Source: Streptomyces sp. NBC_00190
GTDB lineage: Bacteria; Actinomycetota; Actinomycetes; Streptomycetales; Streptomycetaceae
Direction of reading: 5' to 3'
Assembly: GCF_036203305.1 (NCBI RefSeq)
Contig: NZ_CP108131.1
Coordinates: 2,728,001 to 2,792,000 of the forward strand
Length of the DNA: 64,000 nt
Shown: in pieces, positions 40,770 through 50,005 of the stretch
Layout of the letters: each line of letters opens with the position of its first letter
Position numbering within the stretch: the first letter of the stretch is position 1
Position numbers and translations under genes: made by a program
The notes under the pieces: model-generated
What the model saw: the letters and a program-made list of their open reading frames with translations, nothing else
Database searches by the model: none
Told to the model about the DNA's origin: nothing

Positions 40770-43700
40770 CGGATCCCACCTCGCTTGGCGCGGCGCAGCT
40801 GATACCCGACTGCGGCGGAGATTTGCTGCTCGGTCGCCCCGGGGCGGTCGATGCGGATGTTCTGGGTCCCGATCAAGGGGGTCGGGCGTTCGTCACGGAG
40901 GACGACGACGGTGCGGCTTTCGGGTCTGGCTTCCACCACCCGAGGCGAGTTCACCCCGGCGCGCCCCAGCTGGTATCCGAACCTGCCAGCCACGTCAGCC
41001 AGCACCCGCTGAGCCGGGCCCCGCTTGGAGGCCCCCAGCGGGATGAACGCCTCGCCTTCCGTAGCGGGCTCGGCGAAGCGGACGATGCCGTTGCTCGTGG
41101 CGTAGACACCAGGCGTCAGGATGCCGCCGTTCGCGTAGGACAGTCCGCGTTTCGCCCGCGCGAGGTCTTCCAGGAACTTCGCCGCGGTACCGCCCAGGAC
41201 CTGCTGAATGCGCGCCTGCCCGAGCAGAGCAACCTCGATGATGCGGTCCTCGTCCAGCTTCGTTGTGTCGGCGACGTCGTGAATGCCTGTCCCGCTTGAG
41301 CGAATCGCGCCGATGATCTGGATGAGGTCGGTGAGGGCATCACCGGATACGACTTCCTTGGCGCGCTTGCTCACGTCGTTGGCATCCCGCGCCGCCCCCT
41401 GAGAACGCGCGGCCTCGGCGGCCACCGTCTCGGCCGCCTTGTCCCCCTGCTCAGCCAAGAGGGTCGCCAGATCCGTGTAGCCCCAGGCGGCGATCTTGGC
41501 CAGGTTCGCCTCGAAGGCCTCCTGGTTCTCGATGGCCGCCTTCAGCTGCGTAGTGAAGTCACCCAGGGATGCTCGGGCGACCTTTCCCAGCGCCTGGAGG
41601 TCGTCGGTCATGTCCTTGATGTACTTGGAGCTGCCGTTGGCCATCCGCTTGGTCAACTCGACACCGTCTTCGCCCATGTCCTGAAGGGCGTCGGCGACAT
41701 CCTGGCCGGCGCGTCGTGCCACGGTGGCCAGGTCACGGCGCCAGGCGGCGGCCTTGCTCGCAGCCTTGTCCAGGTTCCTCTCGAACAGGTCCAGGTCGAA
41801 GACCTCTTCCTCCTTACCCCCCTTCTTCACCTTGCGCATGGAGTCCGTGCGGATCGAGGACAGGGAGGACAGCTCTGCCGCTCCCGGCCGGTAGGACCAT
41901 CCGGACAGTCCGCCGTTGGCGTACCAGGAGACCTCTCCGCCGAAGCGCCGGACGACCTCTTCCACGATCGACTTGGATCGGGGGCGCTTCGACTCCGCCA
42001 GAGGCACGTACGCCTCGCCGTGGGTCTCTGGTTCGGCCCAGACGCGCCAGGCTCCGGCCGGGGCGATCTGCGCGACGTGCTGCTCTCGGACTCCTCCACT
42101 CGCGAAGAAGGACAGCACGCTGCCGTTCGCCTGTGGGGCCTGGATGTAGTCGGAGATGCCGTTGCCGTCCTTGTCGTTCGGCATGGGGGTACGGCGGTAC
42201 AGGATCGAGATGACGACCGGCGGTGGCTGGTTGGCGGTCACGTTGACCGAGATGCTCTTCGAGCCCGGGATGTTCTGTACGGACATGCTGATGGCGTCCA
42301 GCGTCGACTTCACTGCGGCCATGTCCCCGGACAGCAGGGCAGAGGTCAGAGCCTGGGCCGCTGCGGTTCCCTTTGTCGCCGCCGCCGTCTGGATCAGCGT
42401 GAGGGCGCCATTCCACTCCATATTGGCCTGGCCGCCGGCGGACTGGAATGCCGTGACGACGGCGGAGAGGTCTGGCGCGCTGATGGGCATGTCGGCGCCG
42501 AAGATGTTCTGGAGCTGTGTCCGGACCCCTTCGAGGTCACCGCCGAGGAGAGCGGTCTTCATGGCCTCCGCAGCGTCCTTGCCTCCGCGGGCGGCCGTCT
42601 CGGCCAGCAGCTTCATGCCCTGCTGCATCGTTGCCCGGGCGTCCTGCGGCAGCTTCTGCGCGGCGCGGCCCATGTCGGCCAGCGCCATGCGCTGCATGAC
42701 CTGGGAGAGCTGCCCGGGGTTGTTGGTGGCGGAGGCGTCCGCCCACGCCTGGGCGATCTCCTTGCCGTAGCGTTCGGCGATCGCCGGGAGCTGCTCCAGG
42801 CCGGCCCGGAAGGCCGGTGTGGAGCGGGCCGCGCCTTCCTGGATGATCGCCTCCAGTTCGTCGGCGACCTTCGTACCGCCCTTGCCGAGTTGGCGTACGA
42901 GCTCGTCGAGCATCGGTGCCGCGTCGACGCCGAGCTTGGCGAAGTGGTCGACAAGTTCAAGCCGGCCGCTGGCGGCCAGAGTGCCGAGGTTCTTCTGCCA
43001 GTCCCTCTGCGCGGTCAGCTGCTTGCGGAGCTGCTCCATGTAGTCGGCCAGGCTCGCCTTTGCCGAGTCGGCTGACCGCCCTGCCTTGCGGTTGGCCTCT
43101 GCGACCTCGTCCTGAGCCGCCTTCCACGCCTTGGCCGGATCGACGATGTCGGCCAAGGCCTTGCCCATGGCCTGCATCTCTTCGCTGAACTTGGGTGCAC
43201 CGTTCTTGTCGACCGGTAGCGTTGCCGTCAGGTCCCACATGCCGGCGAGTTCGACACGGTTGTTCTTGATCTTGGCGTTGACGATGTCCATGTTGGCGGC
43301 GAGCGCGGACTCCTTCTTCACCGCGTCGTCCCACATCTTGTGCTGCTTGGTCAGGACGTCCCGGGCGCGGTCAAAGCTCTCGTCGTAGGTGACGGCCTTG
43401 CCGACTTCCTTCGCAGACGCGTTCTTCTTCGCGTTCAGCTCATCGAGGAGGTCCTGGTACCGCTTCCCTCCGTTGAGGATCGCGTCGAGAGCCTCCTCCA
43501 CTTCGACCCCCGCCTTGCGCAGCTTGTCCACGTCGCCACCGCTCGTCAGCTGCTCGGTCAACTTCCGCAGGCCTGCCCCCTGTTCTCCTTCGCTTCTCTC
43601 AGCTCGAAGTGCTTCCACGAGTTCCTCCGTTGCAGCCTTCGCCTTCTGCTTGGAAGCCGAGTAGGCGGCGTAGGCGGCAACACCGATCGTCAGGAGCGCA

Positions 43701-45586
43701 GCCAGACCGGTGACCGCAAGGCCCGCCCCGGAGAGCACCGCTGGCAGTGCCGACCCTCCCGCGCGTGCGGCGGCTACCTGGGTGCGGAACGTGGCAAGCT
43801 GCACGCCGGCCTTCTCCACAGCCGCGCGCAGGAGGAGACCCGCCGCGGCGAGGGCGAGGAACCCGCCGATCAGCGATTTCACCGGCCCGGGAAGGTCGTT
43901 GATAGCACCGGCAAGGACCTTGAAGTACTCGCCGATGGTCTGAAGGGCAGGAAGGAGGGCCCTGCCGAGGTCGATGCCCAGGGCGGTTGCCTGATTACGG
44001 AAGAGCGCCCACTGCCCGCCGGTGGTGTCCAGCTGGATGGCGTACGCCTTCTGTGCGGCGCCCGCCCGTGCCACCTCGATCGCGATGCCCTTGTAGGTGT
44101 CGGCGTAGTTCTTCCCGTCCGCGGCGGACAGCGCCAGCATCGCCCTCGTCGCCCGGATGTCCTTGAACATGTTGGCGATGGCGTCAGCGGAGCCGCCGGT
44201 GACCTCCCGGAGCTTGTTGACGACGACGTAGAGCCCGTCCTGGGCAATGGCGGACGCCACGGACTCGTACCCGAGGTCCTTGATGGCGTCGCGCATCTCT
44301 CGGGTGGGCTTCACCATCCGCGTCATCATCATGTTGAGCGCGGTGGCGGCCTCGGCCGCGGGGATGCCTGCCAGGGTGATCGCGGCCAGGGCCGAGCTGA
44401 GGTCGTCGAACTCGACGCCTGCTGCAGCCGCCATCGGCACGACGTCGCCGAGCTGCTGGGCGAGCTCCTCGAAGGAGACGACGCCCAGGTTGACGGTCTG
44501 GAACATCGTGTCCATCACGTCCGTGGCGGCGGACGCGGGCAGCCCGTACGCCTTCAGCACCCCGAGGAGTGCGCGGGCGGAGGTCTCCGTGGTGGTCAGG
44601 CCGGCGGACGCGCCCTGGGCGGAGACGTGGAGGATGGACATGGCTTCGGCACCGTCGAAGCCGGTGGACACGATCTGGTAGAGGCCCTCGGCAAGCTGCT
44701 CTGCTGTCTGGGGGAGCTCCGTGGACAGGCGGACGATCTCGTCGGTGAAGGCCTGGACGTTCTTCGCCGTGATCTCCTGGGAGATCGTCATGACGTTCGC
44801 CATGGCCTTTTCGAGCTGGATCGCGTTGGCGACGCCCACACCCAGTGCGGCGCCGATGATGAGCCCGCCCTGGGCGAAGGCTGTGGCCCGGGCTGCCGAG
44901 GCGGCGGCTACTCCCCTCTCGGCGTCCGCTATCTGGCGTGCGGAGGCTTGCGCGGTGCGTGCTGCGGCGCGCTGGGCATCATCCCGGGCGGTGACCGCAG
45001 TGCGGGCGCGGTTCTCCGCATCCGCGAGACCCGTGGAGGCGCGCTGGGCGAGGCCGCTGGCGCGGGTGGCGGCGAGAGTCGCGGCGGCGGCTCGGCTCTG
45101 CGCGGCGGTGTGGGCCTGTGCGGCGCGGTCGGCTGCGACCTGGGCGGCCTGCGCCGTGCGTGCGGCGGCCGCCGCACCGCTACCGGCGGCGGCCTGCGCA
45201 CGTGCCGCCATGGTTTGGGCGAGCGCCTGAGCTCGTGCGGCGCGCTCGCCGGCGAGGGTGGCGGCCGTGTGCGCCTCTTGTGCCCTGGTCGCAAGGGACA
45301 AGGAGAGGGACTGCGCGCGGTGTGCCCGGGATACGACCTGCTGTGCGGCAGCTGCTCGCTCTGCTGCCTGGGTGGCGCGGGCCTGCGAGCGAAGCGTTTC
45401 TGCGGAGGCAGCAGCCTGCGCGCGGGCGAGGGCTTCGGTCGCGGCACGTACCGATCCCAGGCGTGTGCCGACTCCGGCCAGCCCGCCGTCGAAGCTCCTC
45501 AGCTGCCCGGCGGCGCCTCGGAGCCCGGTGGTCAGGCCGCCAGTGTTGGCCATGAGGTTGACGTAGAGGTTGTAGGCGCCGCTCAC
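40766..45586 (-). CDS. tail tape measure protein
   Basis: The 1606-residue protein is the longest gene of the window, as expected. It has an Ala/Arg/Gln-rich coiled coil (about 35-260), the TP901-type core (AMANVMTISQEITAKNVQAF ... TELPQTAEQLAEGLYQIVST), membrane-like spans (SLIGGFLALAAAGLLLRAAV, AVTGLAALLTIGVAAYAAYS), further coiled coils, and two similar FASGGVREQH / YANGGILTPG segments that mark repeated tail-end modules. GTG start overlaps the chaperone stop. It sets tail length and is ejected with DNA. Confidence 0.92.
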   Translation of the reverse strand: MSGAYNLYVNLMANTGGLTTGLRGAAGQLRSFDGGLAGVGTRLGSVRAATEALARAQAAASAETLRSQARATQAAERAAAAQQVVSRAHRAQSLSLSLATRAQEAHTAATLAGERAARAQALAQTMAARAQAAAGSGAAAAARTAQAAQVAADRAAQAHTAAQSRAAAATLAATRASGLAQRASTGLADAENRARTAVTARDDAQRAAARTAQASARQIADAERGVAAASAARATAFAQGGLIIGAALGVGVANAIQLEKAMANVMTISQEITAKNVQAFTDEIVRLSTELPQTAEQLAEGLYQIVSTGFDGAEAMSILHVSAQGASAGLTTTETSARALLGVLKAYGLPASAATDVMDTMFQTVNLGVVSFEELAQQLGDVVPMAAAAGVEFDDLSSALAAITLAGIPAAEAATALNMMMTRMVKPTREMRDAIKDLGYESVASAIAQDGLYVVVNKLREVTGGSADAIANMFKDIRATRAMLALSAADGKNYADTYKGIAIEVARAGAAQKAYAIQLDTTGGQWALFRNQATALGIDLGRALLPALQTIGEYFKVLAGAINDLPGPVKSLIGGFLALAAAGLLLRAAVEKAGVQLATFRTQVAAARAGGSALPAVLSGAGLAVTGLAALLTIGVAAYAAYSASKQKAKAATEELVEALRAERSEGEQGAGLRKLTEQLTSGGDVDKLRKAGVEVEEALDAILNGGKRYQDLLDELNAKKNASAKEVGKAVTYDESFDRARDVLTKQHKMWDDAVKKESALAANMDIVNAKIKNNRVELAGMWDLTATLPVDKNGAPKFSEEMQAMGKALADIVDPAKAWKAAQDEVAEANRKAGRSADSAKASLADYMEQLRKQLTAQRDWQKNLGTLAASGRLELVDHFAKLGVDAAPMLDELVRQLGKGGTKVADELEAIIQEGAARSTPAFRAGLEQLPAIAERYGKEIAQAWADASATNNPGQLSQVMQRMALADMGRAAQKLPQDARATMQQGMKLLAETAARGGKDAAEAMKTALLGGDLEGVRTQLQNIFGADMPISAPDLSAVVTAFQSAGGQANMEWNGALTLIQTAAATKGTAAAQALTSALLSGDMAAVKSTLDAISMSVQNIPGSKSISVNVTANQPPPVVISILYRRTPMPNDKDGNGISDYIQAPQANGSVLSFFASGGVREQHVAQIAPAGAWRVWAEPETHGEAYVPLAESKRPRSKSIVEEVVRRFGGEVSWYANGGLSGWSYRPGAAELSSLSSIRTDSMRKVKKGGKEEEVFDLDLFERNLDKAASKAAAWRRDLATVARRAGQDVADALQDMGEDGVELTKRMANGSSKYIKDMTDDLQALGKVARASLGDFTTQLKAAIENQEAFEANLAKIAAWGYTDLATLLAEQGDKAAETVAAEAARSQGAARDANDVSKRAKEVVSGDALTDLIQIIGAIRSSGTGIHDVADTTKLDEDRIIEVALLGQARIQQVLGGTAAKFLEDLARAKRGLSYANGGILTPGVYATSNGIVRFAEPATEGEAFIPLGASKRGPAQRVLADVAGRFGYQLGRAGVNSPRVVEARPESRTVVVLRDERPTPLIGTQNIRIDRPGATEQQISAAVGYQLRRAKRGGIR

Positions 45587-46523
45587 GGCGTCACGTCCTT
45601 CCGGGGCCGCAGCCCGATCTTCATCCCCCGGCCCTCGGCCCCATCGGGGACCTGCTCGCGCTCCATCTCGATCAGCTCGCAGCCCGGACAGCGGTAGGGC
45701 TCGGGGACGTACGCGAACCGGTCGCCGCCCACTCGCTCGTCCCACTCGGCGGAGCGTGTGCCGCAGCCGTCGCATGACGCCTGGGTGTAGGCGAGGTAGG
45801 CGAGCGCCTTCGCCCGGTCCAGCGCCGACCAGCGGCCGTCTCCAGCTCCCGAGAAGTGGCTGTGCGGGATTCCGTAGGAGGCGCACAGCTGCATCTCAGC
45901 CCGGAAGGCCGGGTCTTGGATCAGCCTTTTCCCAGGTCGGCGCGCAGGGTCTGGTTGACGACCAGGGCGGTGGTGAACAGCGCCTTGGCGTCCGCGTCCG
46001 CCCAGGCGTCGAGGAGCTCCTGGGCGTCGGTCTCGCTCATGCTCGGTACCTCGGTGCCGGTGTCGTCGCGTTCGAGGTGGCACGCGGCGATCAGGGCGGC
46101 GGGGAACGTCTCGACGTTGTACTCCATGCCGATATCAGCCTGGGCTTCCGTGGGCGGGTGATCCCGCAGCAGCTGCTCCCACGCCGGACGCGGCAGAGCT
46201 CGGAAGGTCAGCCGTAGCGTTGCGGCGTCGAGTTCCCGTTGGGCGTCGTCAAGCTCGCCCTCGGCTGCGAGCACCTCGGGCTGCTGAGCCACCCACTCGG
46301 CACGGGCCGCCTCCGAGATGCCCTGTTCGATTGAGGCGGACCCGGCTTCGGTGCGGGCACGTGCGAGGCGGAGGGCGGCTTCGGTGACGGCTGCCTTGAG
46401 CGTCGGGTCGTCGCAGATCGACAGGGTTCGCTCGGCCAGGCGGCGTGCGCGCAGGCGCTCCATCTTCGCTGCCCAGTGGGGGTCTCGGGCAACCGCGGCG
46501 GGGGGCGGAGTGTGCGTGGACAT
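45583..46523 (-). CDS. tail assembly chaperone GT fusion, made by -1 frameshift
   Basis: Ribosomes that slip back one base at GGGAAAA (45927-45933) avoid the TGA at 45921 and continue KRLIQDPAFRAEMQLCASYG to the stop at 45583, adding about 113 residues with two CxxC pairs (CDGCG, CPGCE). The long product is the siphovirus GT chaperone that helps assemble major tail protein around the tape measure. The downstream part has no start of its own. Confidence 0.82.
45921..46523 (-). CDS. tail assembly chaperone G (unshifted product)
   Basis: The 200-residue product (HWAAKMERLRARRLAERTLS ... TALVVNQTLRADLGKG) is mostly helical and acidic. It lies between the major tail and tape measure genes, the fixed position of the G chaperone, and ends four bases past a canonical slippery heptamer. 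Confidence 0.85.
   Translation of the reverse strand: MSTHTPPPAAVARDPHWAAKMERLRARRLAERTLSICDDPTLKAAVTEAALRLARARTEAGSASIEQGISEAARAEWVAQQPEVLAAEGELDDAQRELDAATLRLTFRALPRPAWEQLLRDHPPTEAQADIGMEYNVETFPAALIAACHLERDDTGTEVPSMSETDAQELLDAWADADAKALFTTALVVNQTLRADLGKG
45927..45933 (-). promoter_or_regulatory. programmed -1 frameshift site GGGAAAA
   Basis: In the chaperone reading frame the codons are CTG GGA AAA GGC TGA, so the heptamer fits X XXY YYZ exactly. A -1 slip gives GGG AAA AGG and reads on in the next frame. Confidence 0.85.
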
Positions 46524-46535
46524 GCGGCTTCCCCC

Positions 46536-47027
46536 TTACGCCTTCGCCGGGATCGCGGCGTCGAGTGTGGGCCGTGCCGTGATGCCGAAGCTGACCTTGA
46601 ACTTGGCGGGCTCGGCGCCGGCGGTGTACGTGGCGGACCGGCTGCCCACACGCACCGGGAAGACATCCATCGACTTGGACTGCGCGATGTCCCCCTTGCG
46701 GAGGATCACCACGTACCCCTCGCTGCCCTTGGACAGGAGGGTCTCCAGGGTGTCGTCGACCTTGTCCTCGTACAGGGTGAAGGAGCTGTTGTCCGCCTTG
46801 TCCTCACCGGGAATGGACGTCGTGAACTCCGAGGCCATGTCCGGCGTTTCGATGGGAACGTTCTCCAGGGACCAACCCTCGATGTCCGAGATGGCCTCGG
46901 CGAGGTCGGTGGCGTTGGCGCCGGTCAACTCCGGCCGGGTCGGGATGTTCGAGGCTGCGGCAATCGCCTTCAGGAAGTAGAACTGCGTCGTTCCACGCCG
47001 CATGAATCGCTGCTGGGTGGTACCCAC
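46536..47027 (-). CDS. major tail protein
   Basis: The 163-residue protein (GTTQFYFLKAIAAASNIPTR ... WSLENVPIETPDMASEFTTS) has the size and beta-rich character of siphovirus tail-tube subunits and lies between the tail terminator and the chaperones. It is the expected most abundant tail protein. GTG start at 47027. Confidence 0.8.
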   Translation of the reverse strand: MGTTQQRFMRRGTTQFYFLKAIAAASNIPTRPELTGANATDLAEAISDIEGWSLENVPIETPDMASEFTTSIPGEDKADNSSFTLYEDKVDDTLETLLSKGSEGYVVILRKGDIAQSKSMDVFPVRVGSRSATYTAGAEPAKFKVSFGITARPTLDAAIPAKA

Positions 47028-47175
47028 TGATTCTCGCTCTCCGGGGACACCCCTGGAGCGGCACGCACCGGAGGCCCGTCCCCACGACGCCGCGCACAGC
47101 GCGACAGGGGAATCAGCCCGTACCGGAATCGGCCGGACGTCCGCGAGGGGGCCTCCGCGGTGAGGGCGGTGCTGT
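47028..47175. other. 148-base gap before the major tail gene
   Basis: No gene is seen. A short imperfect GC hairpin (CCGCG ... CGCGG near 47139-47158) is present. In phages this gap often holds signals that raise tail-protein expression, but I see no clear promoter. Confidence 0.35.
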
Positions 47176-47616
47176 TCAGGAGAGCGACGTCACCTCAACC
47201 ACATACCGCTGCACGTAACTGTATATGCCGCCGGCGACAGCGACGCCCTCCTCCTTGTCCAGTCCACGGCGGAGCACAGCGCATCCCGGGATGGTGATGT
47301 CGGTGGTGTAGGAGCCGCTGCCGCTGCTCTTTCGCCCGAGCATGGCGGTCCGGACACGGTCGGCCATCCATTCGGCTTGCTCAGCTGTCGTGGCCACGCT
47401 CGTGACTTGCAGCAGGGCGCGGGCGTCGCCGTCGGCTTGGCCGTACGGCGGCCCGTCGGTTGTCAGACCGAGGGGGTAGAGAACCGCGTACGGGACTTGG
47501 GCACCGGTGGGCGTGCTGGACGCCGTTGGCGCGGTGCCGTACCCGCAGCTCCTGGTCGTGGCGGTCGCCAGCATCTTCTGTACGGCGAGGGAGACCTCGC
47601 GGCCGGAGACGGGCAC
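47176..47616 (-). CDS. tail terminator protein
   Basis: The 146-residue protein (PYAVLYPLGLTTDGPPYGQA, then ARALLQVTSVATTAEQAEWM and GGIYSYVQRYVVEVTSLS) matches the pattern of tail-completion/terminator proteins of the gpU type: short, with a flexible loop and a final beta strand. It precedes the major tail gene. Confidence 0.72.
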   Translation of the reverse strand: MPVSGREVSLAVQKMLATATTRSCGYGTAPTASSTPTGAQVPYAVLYPLGLTTDGPPYGQADGDARALLQVTSVATTAEQAEWMADRVRTAMLGRKSSGSGSYTTDITIPGCAVLRRGLDKEEGVAVAGGIYSYVQRYVVEVTSLS

Positions 47617-47685
47617 TGCTCCTCCTATCTGGCTGCGGAACCTGGCCGCAGGCGTGGTCCGTTAGGCGACTGCACTTCGGGCCGG

Positions 47686-48117
47686 TCAGTCACTGATTGA
47701 GTCGCCGAGGGCGGCGAGAAAGATGGGCCGTATCTCTTCGATCGCGGGCCCGACGTGTGGCAGCGGAGCCTGGTTGTAGATCCGGCCGAGGCTGTCCGAT
47801 CCGACGAAGCCGTACTCCAAGCGCCGGGCTTGGGGCTTGTTCGTGCCGACGGTGGCGGTCACCGTGACGCCGTCTGTCGAGACCTCGTGGGTCCAGCTGC
47901 GCCGGTAGTCGCCGGTGGGTGCGTTGGGCCCCGGCCGTCCGGAGGCCCGTGCCTTGATGCGGGTCTCCAGGAGCATGGCGTGGTGCTGGACGACCGAGAG
48001 CGTTTCCGGCAAAGTCCGGACCGCCCGGGCGTCCAGGAGCGCCGCGATCTGAGCGGCGTTCGTGTAGACGCCTGCGGCGCCGTGGGCGTTCGGGTGGGGG
48101 TTAGACGCGGAGGGCAT
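47686..48117 (-). CDS. HK97 gp10-like head-tail/tail-completion protein
   Basis: The 143-residue protein contains VVQHHAMLLETRIKARASGR and TGDYRRSWTHEVSTDGVTVT, the pattern of HK97 gp10 proteins: a long helix, then a Y/R-rich S-W strand and a VGTNKPQARRLEYGF strand. It lies between the connector genes and the tail terminator. Confidence 0.75.
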   Translation of the reverse strand: MPSASNPHPNAHGAAGVYTNAAQIAALLDARAVRTLPETLSVVQHHAMLLETRIKARASGRPGPNAPTGDYRRSWTHEVSTDGVTVTATVGTNKPQARRLEYGFVGSDSLGRIYNQAPLPHVGPAIEEIRPIFLAALGDSISD

Positions 48118-48508
48118 CGGGCTCCTCCTCCTCGCCTCGGGCCCACTGCCGAAGCTGTTCGACGATGGCTGCTGTGAACCCGTGCCGCCCGCCGGCCAAG
48201 TCCAATCGGTGCATGGCGGCCTGTTCCAGGAGCGGGATGTCGATCGCCGCGAGGAAGCGTTCGGCCGCCTCGCCGGGTTCGTGGGGGATGCCGACTGCGA
48301 CCTGGGCGAGACCGTTGTACTCGGTGACAGGACGCCCGGGCGCGAACTGGAGCACCAGTTGAGCTGGTTGCCCAGCTACGTGGTGCAGGCTGTAGCCGTG
48401 GACGAGGCTGGAGATGTCCACCCCGTCGAGGGCGACTGCCCCTCCGCCGGCGTGGGAGGTGATTCGGACGTGGTGAGGATCTGTGAGCGGACTGTTCGCG
48501 ATCTCCAT
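48101..48508 (-). CDS. phage structural-region protein of unknown function
   Basis: The 135-residue protein has a beta-rich start (VRITSHAGGGAVALDGVDIS) and a helical end (FTAAIVEQLRQWARGEEEEP). Similar small proteins occur among connector genes; function unknown. It overlaps the gp10-like gene by 17 bases. Confidence 0.6.
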   Translation of the reverse strand: MEIANSPLTDPHHVRITSHAGGGAVALDGVDISSLVHGYSLHHVAGQPAQLVLQFAPGRPVTEYNGLAQVAVGIPHEPGEAAERFLAAIDIPLLEQAAMHRLDLAGGRHGFTAAIVEQLRQWARGEEEEPDALRV

Positions 48509-48549
48509 GATTCGAGCGTATGCGCGATCTCGGGCGGCCCGGATTCGCT

Positions 48550-48972
48550 CTAGGGCGGGGTGACTTCGTCGAGGCGAGTCACTCGGACCAGCTCAACGGT
48601 CGATGCCTCTGACGGGTCGAGGACCTGCCAGACCCGGCCGAGCGTCGCGGGGCTTCCGGATCTCGCGGCGATGACCTGTACCCGGTCGTACCGGCCTGGG
48701 AGCGGAGCTCCCAGTGGTGTGAGCAGTCGGTACCAGGAGACCGTGTCGTCCAGCCACTGCCGTCCGACGATTCCCTCTGCTGTCACCTGCCCATGCCCGG
48801 ACAGGACGGCACCGGGGCCCTCGTAGACGTGCTCTACCGGCACCTCGCCCACGAGGCCGGTGGCCGGGTCAAGCGGAGCGGTCCCGGTTGGCCGGGTGAT
48901 GCGGACCGTGTCGACCAGAAGGGCGGCTTCAAGGTGGCGGCGCACCTCTTCCGGGTCGATGCCTGTCGTCAC
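48550..48972 (-). CDS. DUF6093-like head-tail protein, copy 2
   Basis: The 140-residue protein shares with the next gene upstream the pattern VRI-R, EHVYEGPGA, DDTVSWYRLLTPLGAPLPGR, GRVWQVLDPSEASTVELVRV. DUF6093 proteins are head-tail connection components of actinophages. The GTG start overlaps the stop of copy 1 (GTGA). Confidence 0.68.
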   Translation of the reverse strand: MTTGIDPEEVRRHLEAALLVDTVRITRPTGTAPLDPATGLVGEVPVEHVYEGPGAVLSGHGQVTAEGIVGRQWLDDTVSWYRLLTPLGAPLPGRYDRVQVIAARSGSPATLGRVWQVLDPSEASTVELVRVTRLDEVTPP

Positions 48973-49406
48973 GGCGTTCCACCTGTTCGCTGCGTGTCCT
49001 GGTCGACCCATGTCGTGCGGACCACGCTGAGGGTGGCGGTCTCACCTATGTCCAGCACGCGCCAGGTGCGGCCGATCGCTGACGGGTCGGCCGCCTGCAT
49101 GACGCGAACGGTGTCTTCTCTGGAGGCGACAGGCGCATCGAGGGGCGTCAGGAGTCTGTACCGGGAGCGTGTGTCGTCCACGTACGCCTGCCCCGCCAGG
49201 TGAAGAACCACGGAAGGCCCGTCAGCGGGAAAGAGCGCACCAGGCCCTTCGTAGACCACGACCGGAGGCCCTGGTTCGTATTGACCGGTGTCCGGGTTGA
49301 ACACCGGTTCACCCTTGCGCTCGATCCTGACCCTGCTGGTGAGGATCTTCTTCTCGACGATCGCGCTGACGCCCCCCAGAGTCAGCCCCTCAGTGGGAGT
49401 GCTCAT
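48969..49406 (-). CDS. DUF6093-like head-tail protein, copy 1
   Basis: The 145-residue protein (SRVRIERKGEPVFNPDTGQY, VVYEGPGALFPADG, DDTRSRYRLLTPLDAPVASR, GRTWRVLDIGETATLSVVRT) is clearly related to its downstream neighbour, indicating a tandem duplication. It is the first phage structural gene after the 13-kb insertion. The ATG at 49406 is chosen; longer upstream reading enters non-phage sequence. Confidence 0.68.
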   Translation of the reverse strand: MSTPTEGLTLGGVSAIVEKKILTSRVRIERKGEPVFNPDTGQYEPGPPVVVYEGPGALFPADGPSVVLHLAGQAYVDDTRSRYRLLTPLDAPVASREDTVRVMQAADPSAIGRTWRVLDIGETATLSVVRTTWVDQDTQRTGGTP

Positions 49407-49617
49407 GCCCTGAGGGTATGCCGATCCACTGACACAGTCGGCCACGCCCCGTCTGATACACCTCCTGGTCTGGATGAGTCGGGGTAAGGGGTTATGGCGT
49501 GTTCGATGGGTCACCCGTCGCACCGGACAGCCCCCAACCCGGGGGGGGACCAACAGGGTCAAGACGCAGCCGAGCAGCACAGACGTGACTCGCAACCGAT
49601 CCATTCGTTGACCGGGC

Positions 49618-49893
49618 ATGACCATCTTTGGCAAAGCGCATCTTGCGGGGGGTGTGCTCCTCGCGGCCGCACTCGTCGGCGGCATCGCCGCATCTGCTCA
49701 GGCGCAACCCACACCTGGCAACCAGGGCGTCGGCAGCACCCTCGACGGCGGCGACTCCAACCAGGGCTACTCCACCACCTACTTCCCCGGCAGCTTCTAC
49801 CACCCCGGCGGCTACTACGGGGGCCGAAACTACTTCCGCGGCTACTACGACGCCCGCTACTACCACCTCTTCTACGGTGGCGGCCGCCTGTAG
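49618..49893 (+). CDS. secreted Gly/Tyr-rich small protein
   Basis: The 91-residue product has a clear signal peptide (AGGVLLAAALVGGIAASAQA, cleavage after AQA at about residue 29). The mature part has 11 Tyr and 4 Phe in its last 42 residues (HPGGYYGGRNYFRGYYDARY). No cysteines and no known domain. Such composition occurs in adhesive, fibrous or antimicrobial peptides. First gene of the cargo island at its left edge, reading away from the phage operon. Confidence 0.6.
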   Translation: MTIFGKAHLAGGVLLAAALVGGIAASAQAQPTPGNQGVGSTLDGGDSNQGYSTTYFPGSFYHPGGYYGGRNYFRGYYDARYYHLFYGGGRL

Positions 49894-50005
49894 CCCTGCG
49901 GATCTGTTGCTATCCGCTACTGAGCACTGCACGACCAAGGCTCCACCTGGCTTCCGTCCAAGTGGAGCTTCCTGTCGTCTGGCTGCATGACCCACCGGAC
50001 AGTCT

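Noticed and set aside
44900..45500. DNA repeat region
   Set aside because: The apparent repetition is codon-level Ala/Arg/Gln periodicity of the tape measure coiled coil, not exact DNA repeats.
43340..45697. Long plus-strand open frame
   Set aside because: Antisense of the tape measure coiled coil; its Gly/Cys-rich repeats mirror the Ala/Arg repeats of the real gene.
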